Of a DNA stretch of 64,000 nucleotides, positions 42,287 through 52,141 are shown in pieces. Position 1 is the first letter of the stretch. Each line of letters opens with the position of its first letter. Origin of the DNA: CAHJXF01 sp038240015. GTDB taxonomy: Bacteria; Pseudomonadota; Gammaproteobacteria; Burkholderiales; Burkholderiaceae_D. The stretch is taken from positions 14,048 to 78,047 of the forward strand of contig JBBSEF010000007.1 of NCBI GenBank assembly GCA_038240015.1, written 5' to 3'. A program made the translations under genes and the position numbers. The notes beneath the pieces were generated by a model that searched no databases, was not told the DNA's origin, and saw only the letters and a list, made by a program, of their open reading frames with translations.

Positions 42287-43366
42287 TTGGCGTTTGATTT
42301 CAACGCCCTCTTTTCATCCAAGAATCCGCCGCTGATCGGGCTCGATCTGAGTTCGTCCAGCGTCAAGCTCGTCGAGCTCGGCGGATCGGAAGAGAGTGGT
42401 TTTCGCCTCGAGCGTTATGCCATCGAGTCGCTGCCCAAAGGCGCGATTGCCGATGGAAATATCGAGAATATCGAAGCGGTCTCCGAAGCCGTCAAACGTG
42501 CGGTTCGCAAGAGCGGCACGCGCGCACGCCATGTTGCCCTCGCACTGCCGAGTGCCGCGGTCATCACGAAAAAGATCATTCTGCCCGGAGGCCTGTCGGA
42601 AGAGGCGCTCGAGGTTCAGGTCGAGAGCGAGGCCAACCAATACATTCCGTTTGCGCTCGATGAAGTCAGTCTCGATTTCAGCGTCATCGGTCCCGCACCG
42701 AATGCGCCTGAAGACATCGAACTGCTGCTCGCGGCTTCGCGCAAGGAAAAAGTCGAAGACCGCGTCGCCGTCGCGCAGGCCGCCGGTCTCAAGCCCGCCA
42801 TCATGGACATCGAGGCGCACGCCACGCGAGCGACCGCGGACCGTGTCATTCGGCTGATGCCCAATGAAGGCGAAGGTCAGATCATCGCGCTGTTTTTGAT
42901 CGGCGCGTCCACCACCACGATCTCGGTCACGCTCAACAATCAGTCGATCTATGAGCGCGAGCAGGCGTTCGGCGGCAATCAACTCACCCAGGACATCGCG
43001 CGTGCCTATGGACTTTCAGCCGAAGAGGCCGAGGCCAAGAAGAAGGCCAACGATCTTCCCGAGACTTACGAAAGAGACCTGCTGCAGCCGTTCGCCGACA
43101 ACATCGCCCTCGAGGTTACGCGCGCGTTGCAGTTCTTCTTCACGTCGACTCCCTATAGCCGCGTCGATCACATTCTTCTGGCCGGGGGTTGTGCCGTCAT
43201 CCCCGGACTGGTGGATGTCGTCGGGACGCGCACGCAAGCCGTCACATCGATCCTCAATCCGTTCAAGGGAATGGAACTCGGCCCCGGTATTCGCGACAAG
43301 CAGGCGCGGCTCGATTCGCCTTCGCTGGTGATCGCCACGGGCCTGGCCATGCGGAGGTCGGGCTGA
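42287..43366 (+). CDS. pilM: Type IV pilus assembly ATPase-like protein PilM
   Basis: PilM is an actin-like cytoplasmic protein that binds the N-terminus of PilN and links the inner-membrane alignment complex to the pilus motors. The 359-residue protein has the phosphate-1 loop GLDLSSSSVKLVELGG, the phosphate-2-like FLIGASTTTISVT, and a C-terminal HILLAGGCAVIPGLVDVV. A TTG start is supported by AGAAGGGGGA six bases upstream and by the family N-terminus. The stop overlaps the pilN start (TGATG). Confidence 0.96.
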   Translation: MAFDFNALFSSKNPPLIGLDLSSSSVKLVELGGSEESGFRLERYAIESLPKGAIADGNIENIEAVSEAVKRAVRKSGTRARHVALALPSAAVITKKIILPGGLSEEALEVQVESEANQYIPFALDEVSLDFSVIGPAPNAPEDIELLLAASRKEKVEDRVAVAQAAGLKPAIMDIEAHATRATADRVIRLMPNEGEGQIIALFLIGASTTTISVTLNNQSIYEREQAFGGNQLTQDIARAYGLSAEEAEAKKKANDLPETYERDLLQPFADNIALEVTRALQFFFTSTPYSRVDHILLAGGCAVIPGLVDVVGTRTQAVTSILNPFKGMELGPGIRDKQARLDSPSLVIATGLAMRRSG

Positions 43367-43992
43367 TGGTTCGCATCAACCTGCTGCCGCACCGTGCCGA
43401 GAAGCGTGCGCAACGTCGTCGTGATTTCTATGTGCTCGTCGCGTTGGCGTTCGGCGCGGCGGTGGTCATCGTGATCGCGGTCGCCTTCGTGATCAATACG
43501 TACATCGGTGTACAAAATGATCGCAACGAGTTCATCAAGGCCGAGAACAAGAAGCTCGACGAACAGATCAAGGAAATCGCATCGCTGCGCCAGGATCTCG
43601 AAGCGCTCAAGGCGCGGCAGCAGGCGGTCGAAGACCTGCAGGCCGATCGCAATCTTCCGGTGCACCTGCTCGATGAATTGGTCAAGCAGGTCCCCGAGGG
43701 GGTCTACATGCAAAGCCTGCGGCAGGACAATCTCAAAGTCGCGCTGACCGGCTTCGCGCAATCCAACGAGCGCGTTTCAGAACTGCTTCGTCATCTGAGC
43801 AATAACTCGACATGGGTCGGATCGCCCGAACTCGTCGAGATCAAGGCTGCGCCGGTCGGGCGCGACAACAAGCGTTTGTTCCAGTTCACGGTCAACGTGA
43901 CGATCAATCGTCCGCGGGACGCAAAGACCCCGGCCATTCCGGTACGTGCCGGTGCGCCCGCCCCAGTGGCAAAACCGGCGGCCAAACCGTGA
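43366..43992 (+). CDS. pilN: Type IV pilus assembly protein PilN
   Basis: PilN forms the inner-membrane alignment subcomplex with PilO and binds PilM. The 208-residue protein begins with the conserved PilM-binding MVRINLLPHRAEKR, followed by one helix (FYVLVALAFGAAVVIVIAVAFVINTYIG), a coiled coil (about 50-100) and a C-terminal ferredoxin-like domain. The tail is Pro/Ala-rich. The start coincides with the pilM stop. Confidence 0.95.
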   Translation: MVRINLLPHRAEKRAQRRRDFYVLVALAFGAAVVIVIAVAFVINTYIGVQNDRNEFIKAENKKLDEQIKEIASLRQDLEALKARQQAVEDLQADRNLPVHLLDELVKQVPEGVYMQSLRQDNLKVALTGFAQSNERVSELLRHLSNNSTWVGSPELVEIKAAPVGRDNKRLFQFTVNVTINRPRDAKTPAIPVRAGAPAPVAKPAAKP

Positions 43993-43996
43993 ACGC

Positions 43997-44650
43997 ATGA
44001 CCATGGCGGACATCAACTTCTCGCGCTATCTGGATCAATTCAGGAACCTCAATACGAGGGACGTCGGGACGTGGCCGATCGCGCCGCGCATCGCCGCGGT
44101 CGTTGCGATTGTCGTGGTTGTCATCATCGCCGGCTGGTACTTCTATTGGAGCGATCAACTCGAGGAGCTGAAGAAAGGCGAGAACGACGAGGTGCAGCTC
44201 AAGACGCAATACAAAGACAAGCTGCAGCAGGCGATCAATCTCGAACCCCTGAAAAAGCAGAAGGACCTCGTGACCCAATACGTCGCGCGTCTCGAGAAGC
44301 AATTGCCGAGCAAGGCCGAAATGGACGCGCTTCTGTCCGACATCAACCAGGCCGGTATCGGGCGCGGCCTTCAGTTCGAATTGTTTCGACCGGGGCAGGT
44401 GACGGTTCGCGATTACTACGCGGAGCTGCCGATCAACGTTCGTCTGATCGGCAACTATCACGACATCGCGGCCTTCACGAGCGACATCGCGAGTCTGCCG
44501 CGCATCGTGACGCTCAACAATCTGAGCATCGCGATGCCCGCGAATGCGAGCACGCCGCTGACGCTTGAAGCGATCGCCAAGACGTTCCGCTATCTCGATC
44601 CCGAGGAAGTCGCGGCGCAGCGCAAGGCGGTCAAGGCGGTCGCAAAATGA
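43997..44650 (+). CDS. pilO: Type IV pilus assembly protein PilO
   Basis: PilO pairs with PilN in the periplasm to hold the pilus machinery in register. The 217-residue protein has an N-terminal helix (IAAVVAIVVVVIIAGWYFYW), a coiled coil (EELKKGENDEVQLKTQYKDKL), and a periplasmic domain ending in the EAIAKTFRYL strand. Start MTMADINFSRYLDQF was preferred over an upstream in-frame start. Its stop overlaps the pilP start by 4 nt. Confidence 0.95.
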   Translation: MTMADINFSRYLDQFRNLNTRDVGTWPIAPRIAAVVAIVVVVIIAGWYFYWSDQLEELKKGENDEVQLKTQYKDKLQQAINLEPLKKQKDLVTQYVARLEKQLPSKAEMDALLSDINQAGIGRGLQFELFRPGQVTVRDYYAELPINVRLIGNYHDIAAFTSDIASLPRIVTLNNLSIAMPANASTPLTLEAIAKTFRYLDPEEVAAQRKAVKAVAK

Positions 44651-45183
44651 TGATGACGACAAGAACCCTCTTGCCCCTGGTGGTTGCGTGCCTTGCGCTC
44701 TCTGCGTGCGGAGGCTCGAATGACGAGCTTCGCCAATGGATGAGCGATGTGCGCAAAGAGATGCGCCCGGTGACCCCGAAGGTGAACGAGCCCAAGACTT
44801 TCGAGCCCTTCATCTACAGCGACCAGAACGAAATCGATCCCTTCGACCCGAGCAAGGTGGCCAATGCGCTCAAGGCGCTCTCCGCCAAGTCGACCAGCGG
44901 TCTCTCGCCCGATCTATCGCGCCGCAGAGAGCCGCTCGAAGCGTATCCGGTCGACACGATCACGATGGTGGGCACGTTGCAGAGGCCCAATTTGCGTTAC
45001 GCGCTATTGCGCGCGGACGGTGTGGTCTATCAAGCCAAGGTGGGCAACTACATCGGGCAGAACTTCGGCCTGGTCACGCGCATCAACGAAAGCGAAGTCA
45101 CCCTCAGGGAAGTCGTTCAGGATGCCGCAGGCGAGTGGGTCGAGCGCACGACGACACTGCAATTGCAGGAGAACAAGAAATGA
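44647..45183 (+). CDS. pilP: Type IV pilus assembly lipoprotein PilP
   Basis: PilP connects PilNO to the PilQ secretin. The 178-residue lipoprotein has a signal with lipobox ALSACGG, an extended linker (KTFEPFIYSDQNEIDPFDPSK) that binds PilNO, and a C-terminal HR domain with DTITMVGTLQRPNLRYALLRADGVVYQAKVGNYIGQNFGLVTRINESEVTLRE. It is overlapped at both ends by pilO and pilQ. Confidence 0.95.
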   Translation: MMMTTRTLLPLVVACLALSACGGSNDELRQWMSDVRKEMRPVTPKVNEPKTFEPFIYSDQNEIDPFDPSKVANALKALSAKSTSGLSPDLSRRREPLEAYPVDTITMVGTLQRPNLRYALLRADGVVYQAKVGNYIGQNFGLVTRINESEVTLREVVQDAAGEWVERTTTLQLQENKK

Positions 45184-47402
45184 AGCAACTCCATCGGTGC
45201 AACGCTCTCGCGTTCGCCTCCCCCGTGCCCGGCCACGTACGCAAGTGGTGGTTGATTGTGGCGGCATTCGTGTTCGCGATCGGGCCTGTGACCGCGGTTG
45301 CGCAAGACAACGCGATCCAGGAGGTCACGACTTCACAGCAAGGCGGCAACCTGGTCGTGCGCATTGCGCTCAAGTCCGCGCCGGCTGCGGTGCCTGCGTC
45401 GTTTTCGATTGCGACCCCTGCCCGCATCGCGCTCGACTTCACTCGGACCGCGAATGAATCGGGCAAGAATCTGATCGACACCAATCAGGGTGACTTGCGT
45501 TCGATCAATCTGGTGACCTCGGGCGATCGGACACGCCTCGTGCTCAATCTCAAGCGCAGCGTGTCGTACAACACCACCATCGATGGCAACGCGGTGGTCA
45601 TCACGCTGACCACGCCGATTGCCGACGTCGCAGCCGCATCATCGACATCGAGCGCGTCGAATGCGCCGCGCGCGTCCGCGACGCGCTTCGCGGAATCATC
45701 GAACACTGCCGCTGCGCACGGTATTCGCGACATCGATTTTCGCCGCGGTCCAGACGGCACCGGACGCGTCATCATCGATCTGTCGGACAGTCAAACCGGT
45801 GTGGACATTCGCACGCAAGGCCAGTCGATCGTGATCGACTTCCTCAAGTCGGCGCTGCCCGACAGCTTGCGTCGACGTCTGGACGTCACCGATTTCGCAA
45901 CGCCGGTCCAGACCATCAACACCTTTAAGCAGGGCGACAACGTGCGGATGGTGATCGAACCGCGCGGACTGTGGGAGCACAACGCCTATCAGACCGACAA
46001 TCGACTGGTGGTCGAAGTCAAGCCGCTGAAGGAAGATCCGAACAAGCTCTTCCAGAGCACGCGCGCCGGCTACAAGGGCGAGCGCTTGTCGCTCAACTTT
46101 CAGAGCGTCGACGTGCGCGCGCTGTTGCAGGTGATCGCGGACTTCACCAACCTGAACATCATCACCAGCGATTCGGTCAACGGCAACCTGACCTTGCGTT
46201 TGAAGGACGTGCCGTGGGATCAGGCCCTCGACATCATCCTGCAGGCCAAGGGTCTCGACATGCGCAAGAACGGCAACGTGATTCTGGTCGCACCCAAGGA
46301 CGAACTGGCAACCAAGGAAAAGCTCGACCTCGAAGCGCGTTCGCAGATCGCCGATCTCGAGCCCCTGCGCAGCGAGACCTTTCAGCTCAACTATCAAAAA
46401 GCGCAAGACCTCGTCGACTTCCTGAACGGCACCGGCGCATCGGGCGGCTCGAGTGCGGTCGGCGGCACGGCCAACCGGGTCTTGTCAAAGCGCGGCGCAG
46501 CGACGGCGGACCCCAGAACGAATCAGGTGTTCATCAAGGAGACACCCACCAATCTTGAACAGATTCGCAACGTCATCGCCAAGCTCGATGTCGCAAGCCG
46601 GCAGGTGATCATCGAGTCTCGCATCGTTGAAGCCAACGATCAGTTCAGCCGCAACCTCGGCGTGAAGCTTGGCTTCTTCAACAACCAGCTTCCGGTGCCG
46701 ACCAGTAGCGGCAACTTGCGCTATCGCGTCACCGGCAACTATCTCGGCGCCGGCGAGCAAACGGGGCAGGCCGCGGTCACCGGCGGAAGCTTCATTCCGG
46801 ACACGCAGTTTTTCAGCTTGCCTGCGGCCGGTCTCGGTGGGTTAGGCCCGGCGTCGGTGGGCATCAGCCTGTTCACCAAGAGCGCGACCAAATTCCTGAA
46901 CCTCGAACTGTCGGCGATCGAAGCCGATGGCACCGGCAAGATCGTGTCGAGTCCCCGCGTCGTCACGGCCGATCAGGTCAAGGCGTTGATCGAGCAGGGC
47001 ACCGAACTGCCGTATCAAGTTGCGACCAGCAGCGGTGCGACGAGCATCCAGTTTCGCAAGGCGAACCTGAAACTCGAAGTGACTCCGCAGATCACCCCGG
47101 AAGGCAACATCATCCTGAGCGTCGACGTGACCAAGGACAGCGTGGGTCAGGTCACCACCGCCGGCTTCGCGATCGACACCAAGCACGTCAACACCACGGT
47201 ACTGGTGGAGAACGGCGGTACCGTCGTGCTGGGCGGCATCTTTCAGTTGACCGACAACACCACGGTGACCAAGGTCCCTCTGCTCGGAGACGTGCCGGTG
47301 CTCGGCTATCTGTTCAAGAACACTGCGAAGACCACCAACAAGAGCGAGCTCCTGATCTTCATCACGCCGACCATGGTCAACGGCCGCGTGACGTTGCGCT
47401 GA
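45180..47402 (+). CDS. pilQ: Type IV pilus secretin PilQ
   Basis: PilQ is the outer-membrane ring through which the pilus, and DNA during uptake, passes. The 740-residue protein has a signal sequence (VAAFVFAIGPVTAVAQ), two AMIN domains (about 45-250) that bind peptidoglycan, an N0/STN domain (LNFQSVDVRALLQVIADFTNLNI), an N1/N3 domain, and the secretin core ending KTTNKSELLIFITPTMVNGR. The start overlaps pilP. An Asn/Ser-rich linker separates the AMIN domains. The aro genes follow 100 nt later, as in most betaproteobacteria. Confidence 0.96.
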   Translation: MKQLHRCNALAFASPVPGHVRKWWLIVAAFVFAIGPVTAVAQDNAIQEVTTSQQGGNLVVRIALKSAPAAVPASFSIATPARIALDFTRTANESGKNLIDTNQGDLRSINLVTSGDRTRLVLNLKRSVSYNTTIDGNAVVITLTTPIADVAAASSTSSASNAPRASATRFAESSNTAAAHGIRDIDFRRGPDGTGRVIIDLSDSQTGVDIRTQGQSIVIDFLKSALPDSLRRRLDVTDFATPVQTINTFKQGDNVRMVIEPRGLWEHNAYQTDNRLVVEVKPLKEDPNKLFQSTRAGYKGERLSLNFQSVDVRALLQVIADFTNLNIITSDSVNGNLTLRLKDVPWDQALDIILQAKGLDMRKNGNVILVAPKDELATKEKLDLEARSQIADLEPLRSETFQLNYQKAQDLVDFLNGTGASGGSSAVGGTANRVLSKRGAATADPRTNQVFIKETPTNLEQIRNVIAKLDVASRQVIIESRIVEANDQFSRNLGVKLGFFNNQLPVPTSSGNLRYRVTGNYLGAGEQTGQAAVTGGSFIPDTQFFSLPAAGLGGLGPASVGISLFTKSATKFLNLELSAIEADGTGKIVSSPRVVTADQVKALIEQGTELPYQVATSSGATSIQFRKANLKLEVTPQITPEGNIILSVDVTKDSVGQVTTAGFAIDTKHVNTTVLVENGGTVVLGGIFQLTDNTTVTKVPLLGDVPVLGYLFKNTAKTTNKSELLIFITPTMVNGRVTLR

Positions 47403-47502
47403 CGCGGCATCGGCAGCGACCAGCGATCTTTCAGTACCACAAGCACATGCCGCCTGCGGGCGGCATCTTCTTGCCTTGGCTGACAAAAGTTAGAATCGCC
47501 TC

Positions 47503-48090
47503 GTGATTCACGATCGCGACAACATTTTTCTCGTCGGCATGATGGGTTCAGGCAAGAGCGCCGTCGGACGGCAGCTTGCCGCGCGCCTGGACCGGACCTT
47601 CGTCGATAGCGACCACGAAATCGAGGCCCGCACCGGCGTTTCGATTCCGGTCATTTTCGATATCGAAGGCGAGGCTGGATTTCGCAAACGCGAAGAGCTG
47701 ATGATCGACGAACTGTCTCAACGTTCCGGCCTCGTGATGGCCACCGGCGGCGGCGCCGTGCTGTGCGAGGACACGCGCGTTCGCCTGAAGGAGCGCGGAT
47801 TCACGATCTATCTTCACGCGAAGGTCGTCGACCTTTGGAACCGAACGAGGAACGATCGCAGTCGGCCTCTGCTGGCCTGTGACGATCCGAAAAAACGTCT
47901 GGAAGAATTGCTCGAGACGCGCGACCCGCTCTATCGCGAAGTGGCCGACCTGCTGATCGAAACTGGACGGCCGAGCGTGACGCGCCTGGTCGCCTCGATC
48001 GTGGAGCGGCTTGAACAAGAGACCCGTCATCGAGATGTCGCGGACGCGGCATCTCGATTGCGCGACGACTTCGTCGAGATTCCTCGATGA
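47503..48090 (+). CDS. aroK: Shikimate kinase
   Basis: AroK phosphorylates shikimate at the 3-position in chorismate synthesis. The 195-residue P-loop enzyme has the Walker A GMMGSGKSAVGRQLA, the DSDHEIE substrate motif, GEAGFRKRE and the GGGAV shikimate-binding loop, followed by the RPLL lid. It starts with GTG. Its stop overlaps the aroB start by 4 nt. Confidence 0.95.
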   Translation: MIHDRDNIFLVGMMGSGKSAVGRQLAARLDRTFVDSDHEIEARTGVSIPVIFDIEGEAGFRKREELMIDELSQRSGLVMATGGGAVLCEDTRVRLKERGFTIYLHAKVVDLWNRTRNDRSRPLLACDDPKKRLEELLETRDPLYREVADLLIETGRPSVTRLVASIVERLEQETRHRDVADAASRLRDDFVEIPR

Positions 48091-49247
48091 ATGGTCCGGC
48101 GGCTTCGACCCACGTCGCAGAACTCGTCGTCGCACTCGGCGATCGCAGCTACCCGATCCACATCGTCGATGGTCCGGTCGCATCGTCGCATTCGCACGCG
48201 GAGTTCTGGACCGAACTCTTGACCCAATGCGACGCCGGTCGCGATCTCGTGCTCGTGACCAACACGACTGTGTCGCCGCTCTATGGCGAAACGCTCGCAG
48301 GACGACTCGAAGACAACGAGCATCGCGTCGTGACGATCGTCGTCGACGACGGCGAGCAATTCAAGAATGCCGCGATGCTCGATGCAATCCACAACGCGAT
48401 GCTCGAAACGCGATGCGATCGCAGCGCGACCGTCGTCGCGCTCGGCGGTGGTGTCGTCGGCGACGTGGCGGGTTTCGCTGCAGCGACGTATCAACGCGGC
48501 GTGCGCTTCATTCAAGTTCCCACGACGCTGCTCGCGCAGGTCGATTCCTCGGTAGGCGGCAAGACCGGCATCAATCATCGCCTGGGCAAGAACATGATCG
48601 GTGCGTTCCATCAGCCGCAGGCCGTGGTGATCGATCTCGCGGTTCTCGATACATTGCCAGGCCGCGAGTTCGCGGCAGGCATGGCCGAAATCATCAAGTA
48701 CGGCGTCAGCCTCGACGCGCGCTTCTTCGAGTGGCTCGAAAGCGCCATGCCCTCATTGATGTCGCGCGATCGCCACGCGCTTTCGCACGCGATTCGACGT
48801 TCATGCGAGATCAAGGCCGACATCGTCGCCGATGACGAACGCGAAGCGGGGCGACGCGCGCTATTGAACTTCGGACACACCTTCGGACACGCGATCGAGG
48901 GCGCTACTGGATATGGCGCGTGGCTGCATGGCGAAGCGGTCGCCGCGGGCATGATGATGGCCGCGCGTTTGTCCGCGCTGCAGGGCGCGATCGACCAAGC
49001 CATCGTCGAGCGATTGAGGGCTCTGCTGATCGCTGCGGGACTGCCGGTGAACGCGCCGCTGCTCACCGTCGATCAATGGCTCGATTGGATGGCGAGCGAC
49101 AAGAAGGCCGACGCCGGACGCCTTCGTTTCGTGCTGCTCGATGGCTTGGGCGCTGCACGCGTTGCCGGCGTTGCGGACGGCGCGTTGCGTGAGGTACTTG
49201 CCGGTCCGCACGCAAGAGAGGTGGCCGCGTCGGCGGCCGCGCCGTGA
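48087..49247 (+). CDS. aroB: 3-dehydroquinate synthase
   Basis: AroB cyclises DAHP to 3-dehydroquinate with NAD and zinc. The 386-residue protein contains the NAD-binding ALGGGVVGDVAGFAAATYQRGV, the QVPTTLLAQVDSSVGGKTGINH substrate/metal segment, and the zinc histidines in LNFGHTFGHAIEG and YGAWLHGEAVAAGM. It overlaps aroK at its start (ATGA) and dgt at its end (GTGA), so the three genes are translationally coupled. Confidence 0.97.
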   Translation: MNGPAASTHVAELVVALGDRSYPIHIVDGPVASSHSHAEFWTELLTQCDAGRDLVLVTNTTVSPLYGETLAGRLEDNEHRVVTIVVDDGEQFKNAAMLDAIHNAMLETRCDRSATVVALGGGVVGDVAGFAAATYQRGVRFIQVPTTLLAQVDSSVGGKTGINHRLGKNMIGAFHQPQAVVIDLAVLDTLPGREFAAGMAEIIKYGVSLDARFFEWLESAMPSLMSRDRHALSHAIRRSCEIKADIVADDEREAGRRALLNFGHTFGHAIEGATGYGAWLHGEAVAAGMMMAARLSALQGAIDQAIVERLRALLIAAGLPVNAPLLTVDQWLDWMASDKKADAGRLRFVLLDGLGAARVAGVADGALREVLAGPHAREVAASAAAP

Positions 49248-50374
49248 CCGCATCGATCGTCTTGGCGCCTTATGCGGCGCACCCGGATCACAGCCGCGGC
49301 CGCGTGCATCGAGAAGAACCCTCCGCATCGCGCAGCGAGTTCCAGCGCGATCGCGATCGCATCATTCACTCGTCCGCATTTCGTCGCCTCGAATACAAGA
49401 CACAGGTGTTCGTCAATCACGAAGGCGATCTGTTTCGCACGCGCCTGACGCACTCGCTCGAGGTCGCGCAGATCGCGCGCTCGATCGCGCGCAATCTCGA
49501 CCTCAATGAAGATCTCGTCGAAGCGATCGCCCTCGCTCACGATCTCGGTCACACGCCTTTCGGACATGCGGGGCAGGATGCGCTCAACGACTGCATGAAA
49601 GAACACGGCGGCTTCGAGCACAACCTGCAATCGCTGCGCGTGGTCGATGTTCTCGAAGAGCGCTACGGTGGCTTCGACGGACTCAATCTGTGTTTCGAAA
49701 CGCGCGAAGGCATCCTCAAGCATTGCTCGCTAGAAGATGCGAAGCAACTCGGCGGCGTGGGACGTCGCTTCCTCGAACGCACCCAGCCCTCGCTCGAAGC
49801 CCAGCTCGCCAATCTTGCCGACGAGATCGCATACAACAATCACGACATCGACGACGGCTTGCGTTCGGGGCTGCTCACCATCGAACAGATGATGACGATC
49901 GCCTTGTTTCAGAGGCATGCCGAAACCGTGCGGAGCCTCTTCCCCGACATCAATGAGCGGCGGCTGATTCTGGAAACGGTGCGGCGAATGATCAACGAAT
50001 TGATCATCGACGTCACGGAGACCAGCCGCGCGAATATCGATAATGCACAGCCTGCGTCGATCGACGGGGTCCGCGCGCAGCGATCGCTGATCGGCTTTAG
50101 TCCGCGTATTCGCGATGAAGCGGCGGCTTTAAAACGATTCTTGCACAAGAATCTATATCAGCATTATCTCGTGCAGAGAATGACCAATAAAGCGAAGCGT
50201 ATTGTCACCGAACTCTTCGAGTTATTCTTGTCGCAACCGATTCTATTGCCAACCGAGCATTTCAACAAGACGAATGAGCTCGGTGCGCGGGCAATTGCGG
50301 ATTACATTGCGGGAATGACGGATCGATATGCGATTCGGGAACACAGAAGACTGTTTTGTACCGACGCAATTTGA
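49244..50374 (+). CDS. dgt: Deoxyguanosinetriphosphate triphosphohydrolase-like HD protein
   Basis: This 376-residue HD-superfamily enzyme has SEFQRDRDRIIHSSAFRRLEYKTQVF, TRLTHSLEVAQIARSIA, and the metal-binding AHDLGHTPFGHAGQDAL, typical of dGTPase-like (type 2) dNTP hydrolases. The GTG start overlaps the aroB stop. The aroB-dgt order is conserved in betaproteobacteria. Activity on dGTP specifically is not proven by sequence. A terminator follows within 3 nt of the stop. Confidence 0.93.
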   Translation: MTASIVLAPYAAHPDHSRGRVHREEPSASRSEFQRDRDRIIHSSAFRRLEYKTQVFVNHEGDLFRTRLTHSLEVAQIARSIARNLDLNEDLVEAIALAHDLGHTPFGHAGQDALNDCMKEHGGFEHNLQSLRVVDVLEERYGGFDGLNLCFETREGILKHCSLEDAKQLGGVGRRFLERTQPSLEAQLANLADEIAYNNHDIDDGLRSGLLTIEQMMTIALFQRHAETVRSLFPDINERRLILETVRRMINELIIDVTETSRANIDNAQPASIDGVRAQRSLIGFSPRIRDEAAALKRFLHKNLYQHYLVQRMTNKAKRIVTELFELFLSQPILLPTEHFNKTNELGARAIADYIAGMTDRYAIREHRRLFCTDAI

Positions 50375-50376
50375 AA

Positions 50377-50400
50377 AAAAGGGCCAACCGGCCCTTTTCT
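50377..50400. terminator. Bidirectional terminator between dgt and the Ig-like lipoprotein gene
   Basis: AAAGGGCC/GGCCCTTT form a stem around AACC, with a T-run on the plus side and an A-run (T-run on minus) on the other. It can end both convergent transcripts. Confidence 0.8.
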
Positions 50401-50422
50401 TCAACGCTGTCAAAACCCACTA

Positions 50423-52141
50423 CTAGTCATTGACCGTAACCAGCGCAGTCGTGACGAATCCGCCTGGTGTGGTGACGGTAATCGTCAACGTCCCGGTCGG
50501 GTTGGTATTCGTGCAGACCGCGTTAGCCAATGTTGCATCAGTCTTTAGCGTGATCGGGAAAGAATAAGGACCGAACGCATTGGAGTCGGGTACATTGGCC
50601 GAAGTGGGCGAAATAATCGTTCCATTCGTCGTTGCCAACGATATTTTAGTACCGGCAGCCAACGAATTGCCATTAATGTCGCCAATAGTCAAAGGAATTG
50701 TCTGCGGTGCTGATCCGCATGTACCCAAGTTGATACTGGAAGGCAAGTTGCCAAATACAGCATTATGTCCGGATAGCACGATCACCAGAGAGCTACGCAC
50801 ATTAAGCGTTGTTGACGCCGAAGTATTGGGACAACCGGCAGGCCTCGGCGTAAGAACGTCGCACGCCCTCAAAACGCCGTTAAATTGCCCATCCCCAGCG
50901 TCATAGGATCCGTTGTTGTTGAAGTCAACAAATTCTTCAATTGGCTTGAAGGGCTCGGTCGTGTTGATTCCGCGCACGCCGTCTTCATTCCCATCGACAA
51001 ATGCTTCGGGCAAATCGAAGAACTGTTCACCAACGTCATAAAGGCCATTGCCGTTTGCGTCGACGAAACTTTCCTCGCCAATCGCTGTCGCGAGTATCGT
51101 TAGACGACCATCCGCCGGGCGTCGACCGGAACTCTGCAATGTTACCGAGCATGCGCCGCCGACGGTTTGACAGGATGGCGTGATACTGGAAACACCGCCT
51201 TCCGTGCGGAATGATACGGCTGTTCCGTCAGGCACCAAGTTGCCGTACCTGTCCGAAAGGCGAGCGGTCAATGTCGTTGACACCCCGTCGACATTCAATG
51301 CCTCTATGTTTAACTGTGTGGCTGCAATCGAAAAGCCATTCTGGTGGGGAATTGCAGTTGAAATCACCAACTGACTTGAAATTCCCGTAACCGCGGAATT
51401 GCTTGTCAATACCGCCTTGACTCTAACCGGCGTTGCGGTCGTTCCCGCCTGAAGAATCGCACTGACGGTGCCATCCGCCTTGCTCGTCGCATTTTGTGCC
51501 GCGAGTGAGATTCCACCGGCACTTGATGTCAAAGAAAAGGTCACATTTTGATTCGCCAACGGATTACCGTTCGAATCCTTGATCAAGAAAATGACCGTGG
51601 AAGTTTCCTGTCCGCCGGTGCCTTTGATTGCAATCGTCGTAGGCGCCGCGGATACGAAACTGATTGAAGCAGCGGTGGTCGTGATTGGTGCAGCCGATAC
51701 GGTAAATCCCAGCGCACTGCTGACGACCGCCGTAGCACCGACGTTTGAAGTGGCAGTAACGCTATCGGCGCCGATCTGCGTTCCAGCGTTTAAAGATATC
51801 GTGGCAACCCCGGTCGCGTTGGTGAGCGCGGTTCCACCGGTCGGGAAAAAAACACCGAATCCTGTGCCCTGCGTAGCGAACTTCACGACCGCGCCTGCCA
51901 CGGGTGCGCCCGCCGCATCCTTCAACGTCGTCGTGAGGGTGGCGGGTGTGCTTGCCGAAATTAAAGTGGTCGATGCGCTGAGCGTGAGAGTCGGAGCGGG
52001 CGGTGTAGGGGGTGGCGGGGTTACCCCAACAGGCGGCGCACTCACCCCGCTGACCGAGCCTCCGCCTCCGCCACCGCAGGCGCCAAGCAACGTGATCAAT
52101 GCAATCGACAGAAGATACGAAGCGAATTTCGGGACACGCAT
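50423..52141 (-). CDS. Big-domain (invasin/intimin-like) lipoprotein with calcium-loop-like insert
   Basis: This 572-residue protein has a lipoprotein signal (LLSIALITLLGACGGGGGG) and a Pro-rich linker, followed by repeated Ig-like Big_1-type beta domains (for example DAAGAPVAGAVVKFATQGTG and DSNGNPLANQNVTFSLTS). Around residues 345-420 there are several Asp/Asn/Gly loops (DANGNGLYDVGE, DGNEDGVRG, DFNNNGSYDAGDG) like EF-hand or dockerin calcium sites. It is probably anchored in the outer membrane and exposed. The start ATG at 52141 has AAGGAGTCC 10 nt upstream. The gene is AT-richer than its neighbours. Specific role is unknown. Confidence 0.85.
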   Translation of the reverse strand: MRVPKFASYLLSIALITLLGACGGGGGGSVSGVSAPPVGVTPPPPTPPAPTLTLSASTTLISASTPATLTTTLKDAAGAPVAGAVVKFATQGTGFGVFFPTGGTALTNATGVATISLNAGTQIGADSVTATSNVGATAVVSSALGFTVSAAPITTTAASISFVSAAPTTIAIKGTGGQETSTVIFLIKDSNGNPLANQNVTFSLTSSAGGISLAAQNATSKADGTVSAILQAGTTATPVRVKAVLTSNSAVTGISSQLVISTAIPHQNGFSIAATQLNIEALNVDGVSTTLTARLSDRYGNLVPDGTAVSFRTEGGVSSITPSCQTVGGACSVTLQSSGRRPADGRLTILATAIGEESFVDANGNGLYDVGEQFFDLPEAFVDGNEDGVRGINTTEPFKPIEEFVDFNNNGSYDAGDGQFNGVLRACDVLTPRPAGCPNTSASTTLNVRSSLVIVLSGHNAVFGNLPSSINLGTCGSAPQTIPLTIGDINGNSLAAGTKISLATTNGTIISPTSANVPDSNAFGPYSFPITLKTDATLANAVCTNTNPTGTLTITVTTPGGFVTTALVTVND

